A stretch of 64,000 nt of DNA, taken from contig NZ_CP126268.1 in NCBI RefSeq assembly GCF_003234795.2, positions 2,108,001 through 2,172,000 of the forward strand. Direction: 5' to 3'. The notes under the pieces were generated by a model that was not told where the DNA came from, ran no database searches, and saw nothing but the letters and a program-made list of their open reading frames with translations. A program made the position numbers and the translations under genes. Positions within the stretch are counted from its first letter, which is position 1. Each line of letters starts with the position of its first letter. This document shows, piece by piece, positions 1-8,466 of this stretch. This stretch comes from Curtobacterium sp. MCLR17_032 (GTDB lineage Bacteria; Actinomycetota; Actinomycetes; Actinomycetales; Microbacteriaceae).

Positions 1-661
1 GTTCGGCACGGACGGCGGTCGCGGCCTGCACCGCCTCGGACAGCGGGATGCCGAACTTCTGGTCCTCGCGCGCGGTCGCCAGGAACTCGTGTGTCGAGGC
101 GTGCACCCCGCTGTTGATCCGGATGCGGACCCGCTGGGTGACCCCGGCGGCGGCGGCGATCCGGGCGACGCGGCCGATCTCCTCGTGGCTGTCGAGGACG
201 ATCGTGCCGAGCCCGACCGCGACGGCGCGCTCGATCTCGGCGTCGGACTTGTCGTTGCCGTGGAAGCCCATCCGTGCCGGGTCGACGCCGGCAGCCAGCC
301 CGACGGCGAGCTCGCCCATCGTGCAGACGTCGAGACGGAGGTCGGCGTCGGCCATCCACCGGGCGACGTGCGTCGTCCAGAAGGCCTTCGCGGCGTAGTA
401 GACGTGTGCCCGCGTGCCGATCCGGGTGAACGCGTCGGTGAAGGCGTCCCGCACGCGGACGGCACGGGACTGCACGTCCCGCTCGTCGACGACGTAGAGG
501 GGGGAACCGAACCGGGCGACGAGCTCGTCGGCAGCGACCCCGCCGACGGCGAGCATGCCCTCGTCGGTCCGCGTCGCGGACGCGGGCCAGATGCGGCTCA
601 CCAGCTCGGAGGCGTCCGCCGGGAACCGCAGTCGCGGCGGCGCAAGGGGGTTCTCGCTCAC
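1..661 (-). CDS. lysA: Diaminopimelate decarboxylase, N-terminal part (runs off the window)
   Basis: Decarboxylates meso-diaminopimelate to L-lysine with pyridoxal phosphate, the last step of lysine synthesis in the cytoplasm. About 220 codons are visible. The motif VYYAAKAFWT holds the PLP-binding lysine (about residue 92), followed by the barrel motifs GFHGNDKSD and RIRINSGVHASTHEF. The start is GTG at 661, because a TAGGAT -10 hexamer (675-670) lies 8 nt upstream and no Shine-Dalgarno is visible, so the mRNA is probably leaderless. It follows argS and the DUF2993 gene on the same strand; an argS-lysA arrangement is common in actinobacteria. The C-terminus, with the substrate-binding cysteine and tyrosine motifs, is outside the window. 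Confidence 0.93.
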   Translation of the reverse strand, partial: MSENPLAPPRLRFPADASELVSRIWPASATRTDEGMLAVGGVAADELVARFGSPLYVVDERDVQSRAVRVRDAFTDAFTRIGTRAHVYYAAKAFWTTHVARWMADADLRLDVCTMGELAVGLAAGVDPARMGFHGNDKSDAEIERAVAVGLGTIVLDSHEEIGRVARIAAAAGVTQRVRIRINSGVHASTHEFLATAREDQKFGIPLSEAVQAATAVRAE

Positions 662-750
662 GGGACCCGATCCTATCCGGCCCGAGCGGGCCTCCCGGCC
701 ATGTGACGCAGGCCTGTGGACGGCCGTCGGAGACGGCACCACGCGCCCGG

Positions 751-1521
751 TCAGCAGCGACCGGTGGTGCGCAGACCCGCCTCGTTGAGGGGCAGTTCGT
801 CGGCCGTGATCCGCACCGTCGCCGCCGCCGAGGTCACCCGGAGGGACCGGACACGGAGCTGTTCCGGCAGGAACTGCGCCGTGCAGACCGGCACCGGGAC
901 GTCCGAGACGCCGGGGATGTCATCGACCTTCAACCCGAGCGAGGAGTTCGTGATCCGCACGGTCTTCGGCGTGATCGTCACCCCGCGCCCGTCGGACTGC
1001 GCGGTCACCGAACCGTCCGCCGCGTACCCGATGCGGAAGCCGAGCACCGTGGCGCTGCCACGCAGTTCGACCCCGCCGTCGATGAGCCGGACACGCTCGA
1101 ACAGCGGCGAGTACTTCGACAGGTCCTTGACCGCACCGGAGGCCAGTCGGACCGTGCCGTCGACGTCGTGCACCGCACCCTTGCCGTCCACGGGCAGGTC
1201 GTGCGCCGTGACGTCGGCGGCGAGCGGGATGCCCTCCACCGTCAGCCGGTCGGAGGTGATCCGGACGTCGTCGAGGGTCCCGCGGAGCAGCTGCGGGATG
1301 ACGACCCCCGACACGTGCGCGTCGACGGTGCCCGTCGAGCCGTCCGGCAGCGACTGCTCGACCTGCGAGGCGACCGTCCGGTCGACCACGCCGCGGAGCA
1401 CGAACTCCGCCACGACGACCAGCACGGCCAGCACCACGAGGACGACGACCAGGACGATCGCGACCGTCCGGCCGCGGCACTTCGGGCGTCGACCCGCTGC
1501 CGGAGCCGCTGCGGACGACAC
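751..1521 (-). CDS. DUF2993 (LmeA-like) membrane-anchored lipid-binding protein
   Basis: A protein of 256 residues with a basic N-terminus, one transmembrane helix (about residues 22-45, rich in Val/Leu/Ala) and an extracytoplasmic domain of alternating beta strands typical of DUF2993. The characterised mycobacterial relative LmeA takes part in lipomannan maturation and binds phospholipid; a lipid-related role here is inferred from the family only. The start is GTG at 1521, two bases after the argS stop, so the two genes are probably translationally coupled. An in-frame extension reaching into argS was rejected because it reads as low-complexity arginine-rich sequence. Confidence 0.8.
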   Translation of the reverse strand: MSSAAAPAAGRRPKCRGRTVAIVLVVVLVVLAVLVVVAEFVLRGVVDRTVASQVEQSLPDGSTGTVDAHVSGVVIPQLLRGTLDDVRITSDRLTVEGIPLAADVTAHDLPVDGKGAVHDVDGTVRLASGAVKDLSKYSPLFERVRLIDGGVELRGSATVLGFRIGYAADGSVTAQSDGRGVTITPKTVRITNSSLGLKVDDIPGVSDVPVPVCTAQFLPEQLRVRSLRVTSAAATVRITADELPLNEAGLRTTGRC

Positions 1522-1523
1522 CG

Positions 1524-3194
1524 CTACATCCGTTCGGGCGCGCTGACGCCGAGCAGCCCGAGACCGTTGCGGACGACCTGGCCGGTGGCGTCGTTCAGCC
1601 ACAGGCGGGTGCGGTGCAGGTCGGTCACCGACTCGTCGCCGAGCGGGGTGACACGGCAGGAGTCGTACCAGCGGTGGTACAGCCCGGCGAGCTGCTCGAT
1701 GAAGCGCGCGATGCGGTGCGGCTCACGGAGCTCGGCGGCCTGACGGAGCACCCGCGGGTACTCGGCGAGGGCACCGAGGAGCGAGCTCTCCGACTCGTGC
1801 GTCAGCAGCGACGCGTCGAACACCGAACGGTCGACACCCGACGCGGCGGCGTTCCGCGCGACGGACTGCGTGCGGGCGTGGGCGTACTGCACGTAGAAGA
1901 CGGGGTTGTCGTTCGTCCGCTTGGTGAGCAGGTCGAGGTCGATGTCGATCGCAGTGTCGCTCGCGAAGCGGACCAGGGCGTACCGACCGGCGTCGACACC
2001 GACCGCGTCGACCAGGTCCTCCATGGTCACGACCGTGCCGTTGCGCTTCGACATCCGGAGCGGCTGGCCGTCCTTGAGCAGGTTCACCAGCTGCCCGATG
2101 AGGATCTCGAGGTTCTTGCCCGGCTCGTCACCGAACGCGGCACACATCGCCATCATGCGGCCGACGTAGCCGTGGTGGTCCGCGCCGAGCATGATCAGGT
2201 TCCGCTCGAAGCCGCGCTCGCGCTTGTCGAGGTAGTACGCCAGGTCGCCGGCGATGTACGCGGGCTCGCCGTCCGACTTGATGACCACCCGGTCACGGTC
2301 GTCACCGAAGTCCGTCGTCCGGAGCCACAGTGCGCCGTCCGCCTCGTACATCCGGCCCTGCTCCTGCAGCCGGGCGATGGCGCGGTCGACGGCCTTCGAC
2401 TCGTGCAGCGAGTTCTCGTGGAAGAAGACGTCGAAGTCCACGCCGAAGTCGTGCAGCGAGCGCTTGATGTCCGTGAACATGAACTCGACGCCCTCGCGGC
2501 GGAACAGCTCCTGCGCCTCGTCGCGCGGCATGTCCGTCACGTCGAGACCCGGCTCGAGCGTCGCGAGCACCCGGGCCGCGATCTCGCCGATGTAGGCACC
2601 GCCGTAGCCGTCCTCCGGCGTCGGCTCGCCCAGCGCGGACGCCAGCAGCGACCGGGCGAACCGGTCGATCTGGTTGCCGTGGTCGTTGAAGTAGTACTCG
2701 CGGGTGACCAGGCCGCCCTGCGCCTGGAACACACGGGCCAGGCTGTCGCCGACCGCGGCCCAGCGGACACCGCCCATGTGGATCGGACCGGTCGGGTTCG
2801 CCGAGACGAACTCCAGGTCGATGCGGACGCCGTCGTACAGGTCGCTGTGGCCGAACGACTCGCCCTGGTCGACGATGGTGCGCGCGACCTCGCCGGCCGC
2901 AGCGGCCTCGAGGGTGATGTTGATGAAGCCCGGACCCGCGACGTCCACCGACGCCACACCGTCGAGTTCGGTCAGCTCGCCGGCGATCTCCGTCGCGAGC
3001 TCGCGCGGGTTCGTGCCCAGGCGCTTCGCGAGCTGCATCGCCGCGTTCGACGCCCAGTCGCCGTGGGCACGGTTCTTCGGCCGCTCCAACGCCACGTGCG
3101 ACTGCTCGATCGTCACCGTGTCGGCAGCACCGCGTCGCTCGACGATGCCCGTGAGGATCGACAGGTACGCTTCGGAGAGTTCGGCAGGAGTCAC
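1524..3194 (-). CDS. argS: Arginyl-tRNA synthetase
   Basis: Class I aminoacyl-tRNA synthetase that charges tRNA-Arg, 556 residues (E. coli ArgS is 577). The HIGH-type motif is PTGPIHMGG (about residues 134-142) and the KMSKS-type motif is MSKRNG (381-386). The N-terminal Add1 domain carries [12 protein letters not shown], and the C-terminal anticodon-binding domain ends in [16 protein letters not shown] at 3194 is preferred over an in-frame ATG 84 codons upstream. It begins where family similarity begins and has a TAGACT -10 hexamer (3208-3203) 8 nt upstream, giving a leaderless mRNA. The longer form would also overlap the divergent lipoprotein gene. Confidence 0.97.
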   Translation of the reverse strand: MTPAELSEAYLSILTGIVERRGAADTVTIEQSHVALERPKNRAHGDWASNAAMQLAKRLGTNPRELATEIAGELTELDGVASVDVAGPGFINITLEAAAAGEVARTIVDQGESFGHSDLYDGVRIDLEFVSANPTGPIHMGGVRWAAVGDSLARVFQAQGGLVTREYYFNDHGNQIDRFARSLLASALGEPTPEDGYGGAYIGEIAARVLATLEPGLDVTDMPRDEAQELFRREGVEFMFTDIKRSLHDFGVDFDVFFHENSLHESKAVDRAIARLQEQGRMYEADGALWLRTTDFGDDRDRVVIKSDGEPAYIAGDLAYYLDKRERGFERNLIMLGADHHGYVGRMMAMCAAFGDEPGKNLEILIGQLVNLLKDGQPLRMSKRNGTVVTMEDLVDAVGVDAGRYALVRFASDTAIDIDLDLLTKRTNDNPVFYVQYAHARTQSVARNAAASGVDRSVFDASLLTHESESSLLGALAEYPRVLRQAAELREPHRIARFIEQLAGLYHRWYDSCRVTPLGDESVTDLHRTRLWLNDATGQVVRNGLGLLGVSAPERM

Positions 3195-3267
3195 GGCGCA
3201 CGAGTCTACCGGGACACCCAGCAAGCGCCCGGACCACGCCGGGGCCGATGCACCAGGATGGTCGGTC

Positions 3268-3858
3268 ATGACCTCCCGCAGCCTCCGGGCGATCAGCATC
3301 GCCGCCCTCGTCGTCCCCGCCGCCCTCGTCCTCGCCGGCTGCTCCGGCGGCGGCAGCGACCGCGCGACCGCGTCCGCCACGGCCACCGCCGGCGTCGTCG
3401 GACGGCCGGTCAGCCAGACCTGCGCCGAACTCGTCCCCACCGACACGTTCAGCGTCTACGGGCAGCAGTTCGAACGGGTCCGCGCCCCGAAGCCGACCAA
3501 GGGCTCCCCCGTCGCCCAGATCGCCGCCCAGGACGGCCGCGTCTGCACCTGGCGCTCCACCGCCGACGACGACGTCACCGTGACCGTCGCCGTCGCACAC
3601 CTGCCGGGGAAGCAGCTCACCCAGCTCAAGGACGCCCTCTTCGAACAGGGCGGCTCCGTCCCCACCTACACGGTCGAGGGGTACTTCACCCTGAGCGGGA
3701 AGACCGGCCGCGCCGACGCGTTCGCCGACCCCTACTGGATCCACACCTCGTCCACCCTCTTCACCGAACCCGGAGCCGCGCAGCCCGTCGTCGACGCGGT
3801 CCGCGCCGCGGTCGCGCCCGACGCCCGCGCCCCCGAGAGCAGCGCACCGACGCCCTGA
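3268..3858 (+). CDS. Secreted lipoprotein of unknown function
   Basis: A 196-residue protein with a lipoprotein signal peptide: basic MTSRSLR, a hydrophobic stretch, and the lipobox LAGC with the acylated cysteine at residue 25. A Ser/Gly/Thr-rich linker follows, then a folded domain of about 150 residues containing two further cysteines (in QTCAEL and RVCTWRS), which could form a disulfide. It is probably exposed on the outer face of the membrane. It is divergent from argS, with 73 bp between the starts. I do not recognise the family; the two-cysteine layout resembles small actinobacterial DUF3558-type lipoproteins, but this is weak. Confidence 0.75.
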   Translation: MTSRSLRAISIAALVVPAALVLAGCSGGGSDRATASATATAGVVGRPVSQTCAELVPTDTFSVYGQQFERVRAPKPTKGSPVAQIAAQDGRVCTWRSTADDDVTVTVAVAHLPGKQLTQLKDALFEQGGSVPTYTVEGYFTLSGKTGRADAFADPYWIHTSSTLFTEPGAAQPVVDAVRAAVAPDARAPESSAPTP

Positions 3859-3919
3859 CGCCGCCGCCGGGGAAGGGTCGCCAGCGTGGCGGCCGGAGCG
3901 TCGCCGGGAGCGTCGCTGG

Positions 3920-3974
3920 GCCGTCAGCGGACCGTCGACGGACCATCAGCGGACCGTGAGCGGACCGTCAGCGG
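3920..3974 (+). repeat. Five tandem copies of an 11-bp unit (ACCGTCAGCGG)
   Basis: Five adjacent units with consensus ACCGTCAGCGG, each differing by one or two bases, occupy the space between the lipoprotein stop and the tRNA promoter. They run directly into the hairpin at 3972-4015. No coding or regulatory role is visible. Confidence 0.7.
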
Positions 3975-4015
3975 ACGGGAGGCGCGGGGCGGGGCCGACA
4001 CGCGCCTCCCGTCCG
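3972..4015. terminator. Hairpin of the GACGGGAGGC family, probable terminator
   Basis: Arms 3972-3986 and 4001-4015 are 15-bp perfect inverted repeats around a 14-nt loop, with no T-tract. It lies after the lipoprotein gene and before the tRNA promoter, so it probably ends the lipoprotein transcript. The same stem core recurs at 28709-28760, 54793-54832 and 58968-59015. Confidence 0.6.
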
Positions 4016-4070
4016 GCGACGGCACGCCCGGGAGGCCCGACACGCGTACAGGAGGCCGGTCCGGACCTGC

Positions 4071-4076
4071 TACGGT
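4071..4076 (+). promoter_or_regulatory. -10 element for tRNA-Arg
   Basis: TACGGT lies 14 bp before the first base of the tRNA, placing the expected transcription start about 7 nt ahead of the mature 5' end. No clear -35 is seen at the usual spacing. Confidence 0.5.
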
Positions 4077-4090
4077 TGGTGACACCCCGG

Positions 4091-4162
4091 GCCCCCATAG
4101 CTCAGGGGATAGAGCACTGCCCTCCGGAGGCAGGGGCGGAGGTTCGAATCCTCCTGGGGGCA
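4091..4162 (+). tRNA. tRNA-Arg (anticodon CCG)
   Basis: A full cloverleaf can be folded by eye: acceptor stem GCCCCCA/TGGGGGC with discriminator A at 4162, anticodon stem CTGCC/GGCAG around loop CTCCGGA, and T-arm loop GTTCGAATC. The anticodon CCG (4124-4126) reads the Arg codon CGG, which is frequent in this GC-rich genome. The 3' CCA is not encoded. Confidence 0.97.
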
Positions 4163-4248
4163 CAAGGACATTCCCGCGCAAGCTGTGGTCCTCGCTGCGC
4201 TCGGTCGGCAGCGCGCGATGTCGGCTTCGCCGACTGATCCCCCGTGGG

Positions 4249-4416
4249 GACTCCGACAGGTCGGCGCGACTCGTCGTGAGACTCCGACAGGTCGGCGCAC
4301 CTCGTCGTGAGACTCCGACAGGTCGGCGCACCTCGTCGTGAGACTCCGGTACGTCGGCGACTGAAGCCGTGAGGCTCCGGTACGTCGGCGACTCGTCGTG
4401 GTGACTCCGGCGGGTC
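4249..4416 (+). repeat. 31-bp tandem repeat array, six degenerate copies
   Basis: Copies start at 4249, 4280, 4311, 4342, 4373 and 4403 with a period of 31 bp (30 once). Units two and three are almost identical. Each early copy begins GACTCCGACAGGTCGGCG, which holds an inverted repeat CCGAC-AG-GTCGG; later copies drift to CCGGTACGTCGG. The array fills the roughly 300-bp gap between tRNA-Arg and the synthetase gene, ending about 50 bp before that gene's start. There are no spacers, so it is not a CRISPR. A role as protein-binding or mRNA-structuring sequence is possible but unproven. Confidence 0.85.
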
Positions 4417-4468
4417 AGTGGTGGCGGGTTTCCGGGGTGGACACCTGGGGGCTCTAGGATCACGCGGC

Positions 4469-7400
4469 GTGACGCACTCCACGCAGCAGGAACTCGACCG
4501 GGGCAGCCGCGCGACGCCCGCCAGGACCCTGCTCGACGTCCTCGCCGCCACCGCCGAGACGCACCCCGACGCCCTCGCCCTCGAGACCCCCGACGGGCCG
4601 CTCGACTACCGGGCCCTCCTCGCCCTCGTGCACGAGCGCGCCGACGACCTCGCACGCCACGGCGTCCACCGCGGCGACCGGGTCGGGATCCGCATCCCCT
4701 CCGGCGGCCGCGACCTGTCCGTCTCGATCCTCGCCGTCCTCGCCGCCGGCGCCGCCTACGTCCCCGTCGACGCCGACGACCCCGAGGAACGCGCCACCCT
4801 CGTCTTCGGCGAAGCGGACGTCGTCGGCGTCATCGGCGCCGGCGGGGTCCTCCGGAGCCGCGACGGCACCGCCCTGCCGGTCACCGACCCCGCGGCGAGC
4901 GCCGAGCCCCCGACGGTCGACGACGACGCCTGGATCATCTTCACCTCCGGGTCCACCGGGGTGCCGAAGGGCGTCGCCGTCACCCACCGCTCCGCGGCCG
5001 CGTTCGTCGACGCCGAGGCGCGGATGTTCCTGCAGTCGGCACCGCTCGGGCCGACGGACCGGGTGCTCGCCGGGCTCAGTGTCGCGTTCGACGCCTCGTG
5101 CGAGGAGATGTGGCTCGCCTGGGGGCACGGCGCCTGTCTGGTCCCCGCACCCCGGTCGCTGGTGAAGAGCGGTGTGGACCTCGGGCCGTGGCTCATCGCG
5201 CACGGGATCACCGTCGTGTCGACGGTGCCGACGCTCGCGGCGCTGTGGCCGGACGACGCGCTGGAGTCGGTGCGTCTGGTGATCTTCGGCGGTGAGGCCT
5301 GCCCGCCCGAGCTCGCCGCGCGCATCGCGTCGCGCGACCGGGAGGTCTGGAACACCTACGGGCCGACCGAGACCACGGTCGTGGCGTGCGGGGCCCTGCT
5401 CGACGGCAGCACGCCGATCCGGATCGGGCTGCCGCTCGACGGGTGGGACCTGGCCGTCGTCGACGCCGAGGGGCAGCGGGTCGCCCCGGGCCAGGTCGGT
5501 GAGCTGGTGATCGGTGGTGTCGGGCTGGGCCGCTACCTGGACCCGGCGAAGGACGCCGAGAAGTACGCGCCGTTCCCGGCCCTCGGGTGGGAGCGGGCGT
5601 ACCGGAGCGGTGACCTGGTGCGGTACGACCCGGAGGGCCTCGTCTTCCAGGGGCGTGCGGACGACCAGGTGAAGCTCGGCGGGCGCCGTATCGAGCTGGG
5701 TGAGATCGACGCGGCCCTGCAGGCGCTGGACGACGTCGCCGGTGGTGCCGCGGTCGTGCAGCGGACCCCGGCCGGCAACCAGGTCCTCGTGGGCTACGTG
5801 GCCCCGGTGGCGGGTGCGACCATCGACACGTCGGCCGCGAACGAGCGTCTCCGGCAGGAGCTGCCCGCCGCCCTGGTGCCGCTCCTCGCCGTCGTCGACG
5901 TGTTGCCGACCCGCACCTCCGGCAAGGTCGACCGTGCGGCGCTCCCCTGGCCGCTCGCCGGAGCGACGGGCACGGACCTGCCCCCGACGGTCGCGTGGAT
6001 CGCGGAGCGGTGGTCTGCGATCCTCGGGGTACCGGTGGCGGACGTCGACGACGACTTCTTCGCGCACGGCGGTGGTTCGTTGACCGCCGCGCAGCTGGTC
6101 TCGGCGATCCGCGAGCGGTACCCGACGACGACGGTGGCCGACGTGTACGACCACCCGCGCATCGGTGCCCTCGCCGACGCGTTGGACGAGTCCGGTCCGG
6201 TGGCTGCGGCATCCCGGCACGTGGTGCCCGTGCCGCCGGCGACCGGGGCGCTGCTGACGCTCCTCGGGCTGCCGCTCCAGGTGCTCCGCGGGCTCCGGCT
6301 GCTCAGCTGGACGGCGTTGGTCGCGCAGGTCCTGCACACCACGACGATGCCGTTCCTGCCGGTGCTGCCCTGGCCGGCGCTCGTGGTCGGCCTGCTGCTG
6401 TTCGTCACCCCCGCGGGGAAGATGACGCTCACCGTCGTCGCCGCCCGGCTGCTGCTGGCCGGTGTCCGTGCCGGTGACCACCCCCGTGGCGGGTCGGTGC
6501 ACGTGCGGGTCTGGCTGGCCGAGCGCATCGCCGAAGCGGTCGACGGCCCCTCCACCGCGGGGGCGCCGTGGATCAGCTACTACGCGCGGGCCCTCGGGGC
6601 GACGATCGGCCGTGACGTCGACCTGCACACCCTGCCGCCGGTCACCGGCATGCTGACGATCGGCAAGCGCGCCTCGATCGAGCCCGAGGTCGACCTGGCC
6701 GGGCACTGGGTGGACGGCGACGTCTTCCGGCTCGGTCCGGTGCACGTCGGTGCGGACGCGGTCGTCCACAGCCGCTCGACACTGATGCCCGGCGCGCACG
6801 TCGGGGACGGCGCCGAGGTCGAGGCCGGCTCCGCCGTCGCCGGACGCGTCCCCGACGGGCAGCGGTGGGCCGGGTCGCCCGCCGAACGCGTCGGCTCGGC
6901 ACGCCACGGCCGGGAGGCTCGCCCCGCCTCCCCGAAGCGCTGGCTGCTCGCGTACGGGGTCGGCTCGGTCGTCGTCGCCGGGCTCCCCGTCGTCGGGGTC
7001 GCGGCCGGGCTCGCGGTCGCCGCCGCGGTGGTCGGACGCCCGGGGTCGCTCGGTGCCGCGGTGGGACCGGCGCTGCTCGCGGTGCCGCTGGCCACCGTCG
7101 TCGCCGGTGTCGTGTACGCGGGGCTCGTCGTCGCCGCGGTCCGGCTGCTCGGGCTCGGCCTGGTCGAGGGCCGGCACCCGGTGCGTTCCCGGACCGGGTG
7201 GCAGGTGTGGAGCACGGAGCGGATCCTCGACGCCGCGCGGACGCTGCTGTTCCCGCTGTACGCCAGCCTGGTGACCCCGCTGTGGCTCCGGCTGCTCGGT
7301 GCGAAGGTCGGCCGGGACACCGAGATCTCGACCGTGCTGCTCATCCCGGCGCTGACGCAGATCGCCTCGGGGGCGTTCCTGGCCGACGACACGATGGTCG

Positions 7401-8458
7401 CCACGTACGAGCTCGGCGCCGGCCGCGTGAAGATCGGTCGCTCGAAGGTCGGACGTCGGGCGTTCCTCGGCAACTCCGGCATGACCGGCGCCGGTCGCTC
7501 GGTCCCCCGCGAGGCACTCGTCGCCGTGCTGTCCGCCGTGCCGAAGAAGGCCAAACGCGGCTCGTCCTGGCTCGGCAGCCCGCCGGTCCGCCTGCGCCGC
7601 GCCGCCGCGCAGTTCGACGAGGAACGCACCTTCCGGCCACCGACCCGGCTCAAGGTCGCCCGCGGCGCGTGGGAGTTGCTGCGCCTGGTCGCCCCGATGG
7701 TCTCCGCCGGCATCGGCCTCGGCGTCGCGACGACCCTCCTGGCGCTCTGGAGCACGGTCGGCATCGGGTGGACCGTGCTGCTCGCCGGCCCGGTGCTCAT
7801 CGTCGCCGGAGCGGTCGCCGCCGCGGTGTCGACCCTGGCGAAGTGGGCCTTCGTCGGACGCATCACCGCGACCGAGCACCCGCTGTGGTCCTCGTTCGTG
7901 TGGCGGAACGAGGTGCAGGACACCTTCGTCGAGACCGTCGCCCGCCCCTGGTTCGCCGAGCAGGCCATCGGCACGCCCGCTCTGTCCGCGTGGCTGCGGA
8001 GCCTCGGCGCGACGATCGGCCGCGGCGTCTGGTGCGAGACGTACTGGCTGCCCGAGGCGGACCTGGTCACGATCGGCGACGGTGCGACGATCGCCCGCGG
8101 CACGGTCGTCCAGACGCACCTGTTCCACGACCGCGTCATGCAGCTCGACACGGTCACCCTCGACGCGGGGGCGACGCTCGGTCCGCACGGCGTCGTCCTG
8201 CCGGCCGCCGGCGTCGGCCCCGGTGCGACCGTCGGGCCGGCCTCCCTCGTGATGCGCGGCGAACAGGTCCCCGCGGGCACGCTCTGGGCCGGCAACCCGA
8301 TCTCGCCGTGGGAGCACCCGCCGTGGCGGGACGTGGTCGAGGCGGAGGCGGGTGACGTGTCGGAGCCGGGTGGTGCCTCCCGGCCGGACGGCACCACCGG
8401 GACGGTGGACGGGAAGCGCGCCGACGCCCGGGCCCCCGTCGGGGCCGTGACAGACTGA
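4469..8458 (+). CDS. Pls-like nonribosomal peptide synthetase with three membrane-linked hexapeptide modules
   Basis: A 1329-residue synthetase with the layout of epsilon-poly-L-lysine synthetase (Pls, 1319 aa). The adenylation domain (about 15-500) has TSGSTGVPKG (159-168), FDASCEEMW (207-215), YGPTE (297-301), YRSGDLVRYDPEG and SGKVDRA with Lys486. The carrier domain (505-575) has GGGSL with phosphopantetheine Ser537. Then come three pairs of transmembrane helices (about 592-650, 828-892, 1072-1122), each followed by a left-handed beta-helix hexapeptide domain (about 705-805, 940-1045, 1175-1280). Asp208 should hold the alpha-amino group of the substrate, and nearby Glu212/Glu213 would suit a basic amino acid. 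There is no condensation or thioesterase domain. GTG at 4469 has TAGGAT (4455-4460) 8 nt upstream, so it is probably leaderless. The M1 peptidase gene follows after 8 bp. The product is inferred; the substrate is unknown. Confidence 0.88.
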   Translation: MTHSTQQELDRGSRATPARTLLDVLAATAETHPDALALETPDGPLDYRALLALVHERADDLARHGVHRGDRVGIRIPSGGRDLSVSILAVLAAGAAYVPVDADDPEERATLVFGEADVVGVIGAGGVLRSRDGTALPVTDPAASAEPPTVDDDAWIIFTSGSTGVPKGVAVTHRSAAAFVDAEARMFLQSAPLGPTDRVLAGLSVAFDASCEEMWLAWGHGACLVPAPRSLVKSGVDLGPWLIAHGITVVSTVPTLAALWPDDALESVRLVIFGGEACPPELAARIASRDREVWNTYGPTETTVVACGALLDGSTPIRIGLPLDGWDLAVVDAEGQRVAPGQVGELVIGGVGLGRYLDPAKDAEKYAPFPALGWERAYRSGDLVRYDPEGLVFQGRADDQVKLGGRRIELGEIDAALQALDDVAGGAAVVQRTPAGNQVLVGYVAPVAGATIDTSAANERLRQELPAALVPLLAVVDVLPTRTSGKVDRAALPWPLAGATGTDLPPTVAWIAERWSAILGVPVADVDDDFFAHGGGSLTAAQLVSAIRERYPTTTVADVYDHPRIGALADALDESGPVAAASRHVVPVPPATGALLTLLGLPLQVLRGLRLLSWTALVAQVLHTTTMPFLPVLPWPALVVGLLLFVTPAGKMTLTVVAARLLLAGVRAGDHPRGGSVHVRVWLAERIAEAVDGPSTAGAPWISYYARALGATIGRDVDLHTLPPVTGMLTIGKRASIEPEVDLAGHWVDGDVFRLGPVHVGADAVVHSRSTLMPGAHVGDGAEVEAGSAVAGRVPDGQRWAGSPAERVGSARHGREARPASPKRWLLAYGVGSVVVAGLPVVGVAAGLAVAAAVVGRPGSLGAAVGPALLAVPLATVVAGVVYAGLVVAAVRLLGLGLVEGRHPVRSRTGWQVWSTERILDAARTLLFPLYASLVTPLWLRLLGAKVGRDTEISTVLLIPALTQIASGAFLADDTMVATYELGAGRVKIGRSKVGRRAFLGNSGMTGAGRSVPREALVAVLSAVPKKAKRGSSWLGSPPVRLRRAAAQFDEERTFRPPTRLKVARGAWELLRLVAPMVSAGIGLGVATTLLALWSTVGIGWTVLLAGPVLIVAGAVAAAVSTLAKWAFVGRITATEHPLWSSFVWRNEVQDTFVETVARPWFAEQAIGTPALSAWLRSLGATIGRGVWCETYWLPEADLVTIGDGATIARGTVVQTHLFHDRVMQLDTVTLDAGATLGPHGVVLPAAGVGPGATVGPASLVMRGEQVPAGTLWAGNPISPWEHPPWRDVVEAEAGDVSEPGGASRPDGTTGTVDGKRADARAPVGAVTD

Positions 8459-8466
8459 CCGGCACC

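Noticed and set aside
3195..3446. 84-codon N-terminal extension of argS
   Set aside because: No family similarity, it overlaps the divergent lipoprotein gene, and the GTG at 3194 has its own -10 hexamer.
4249..4416. CRISPR array
   Set aside because: Repeat units are directly adjacent with no unique spacers and no cas genes are nearby.
4460..8317. Very long open frame on the minus strand opposite the synthetase gene
   Set aside because: High GC leaves opposite-strand frames open; it reads as Arg/Pro/Asp-rich low-complexity sequence and the plus strand has clear domains.
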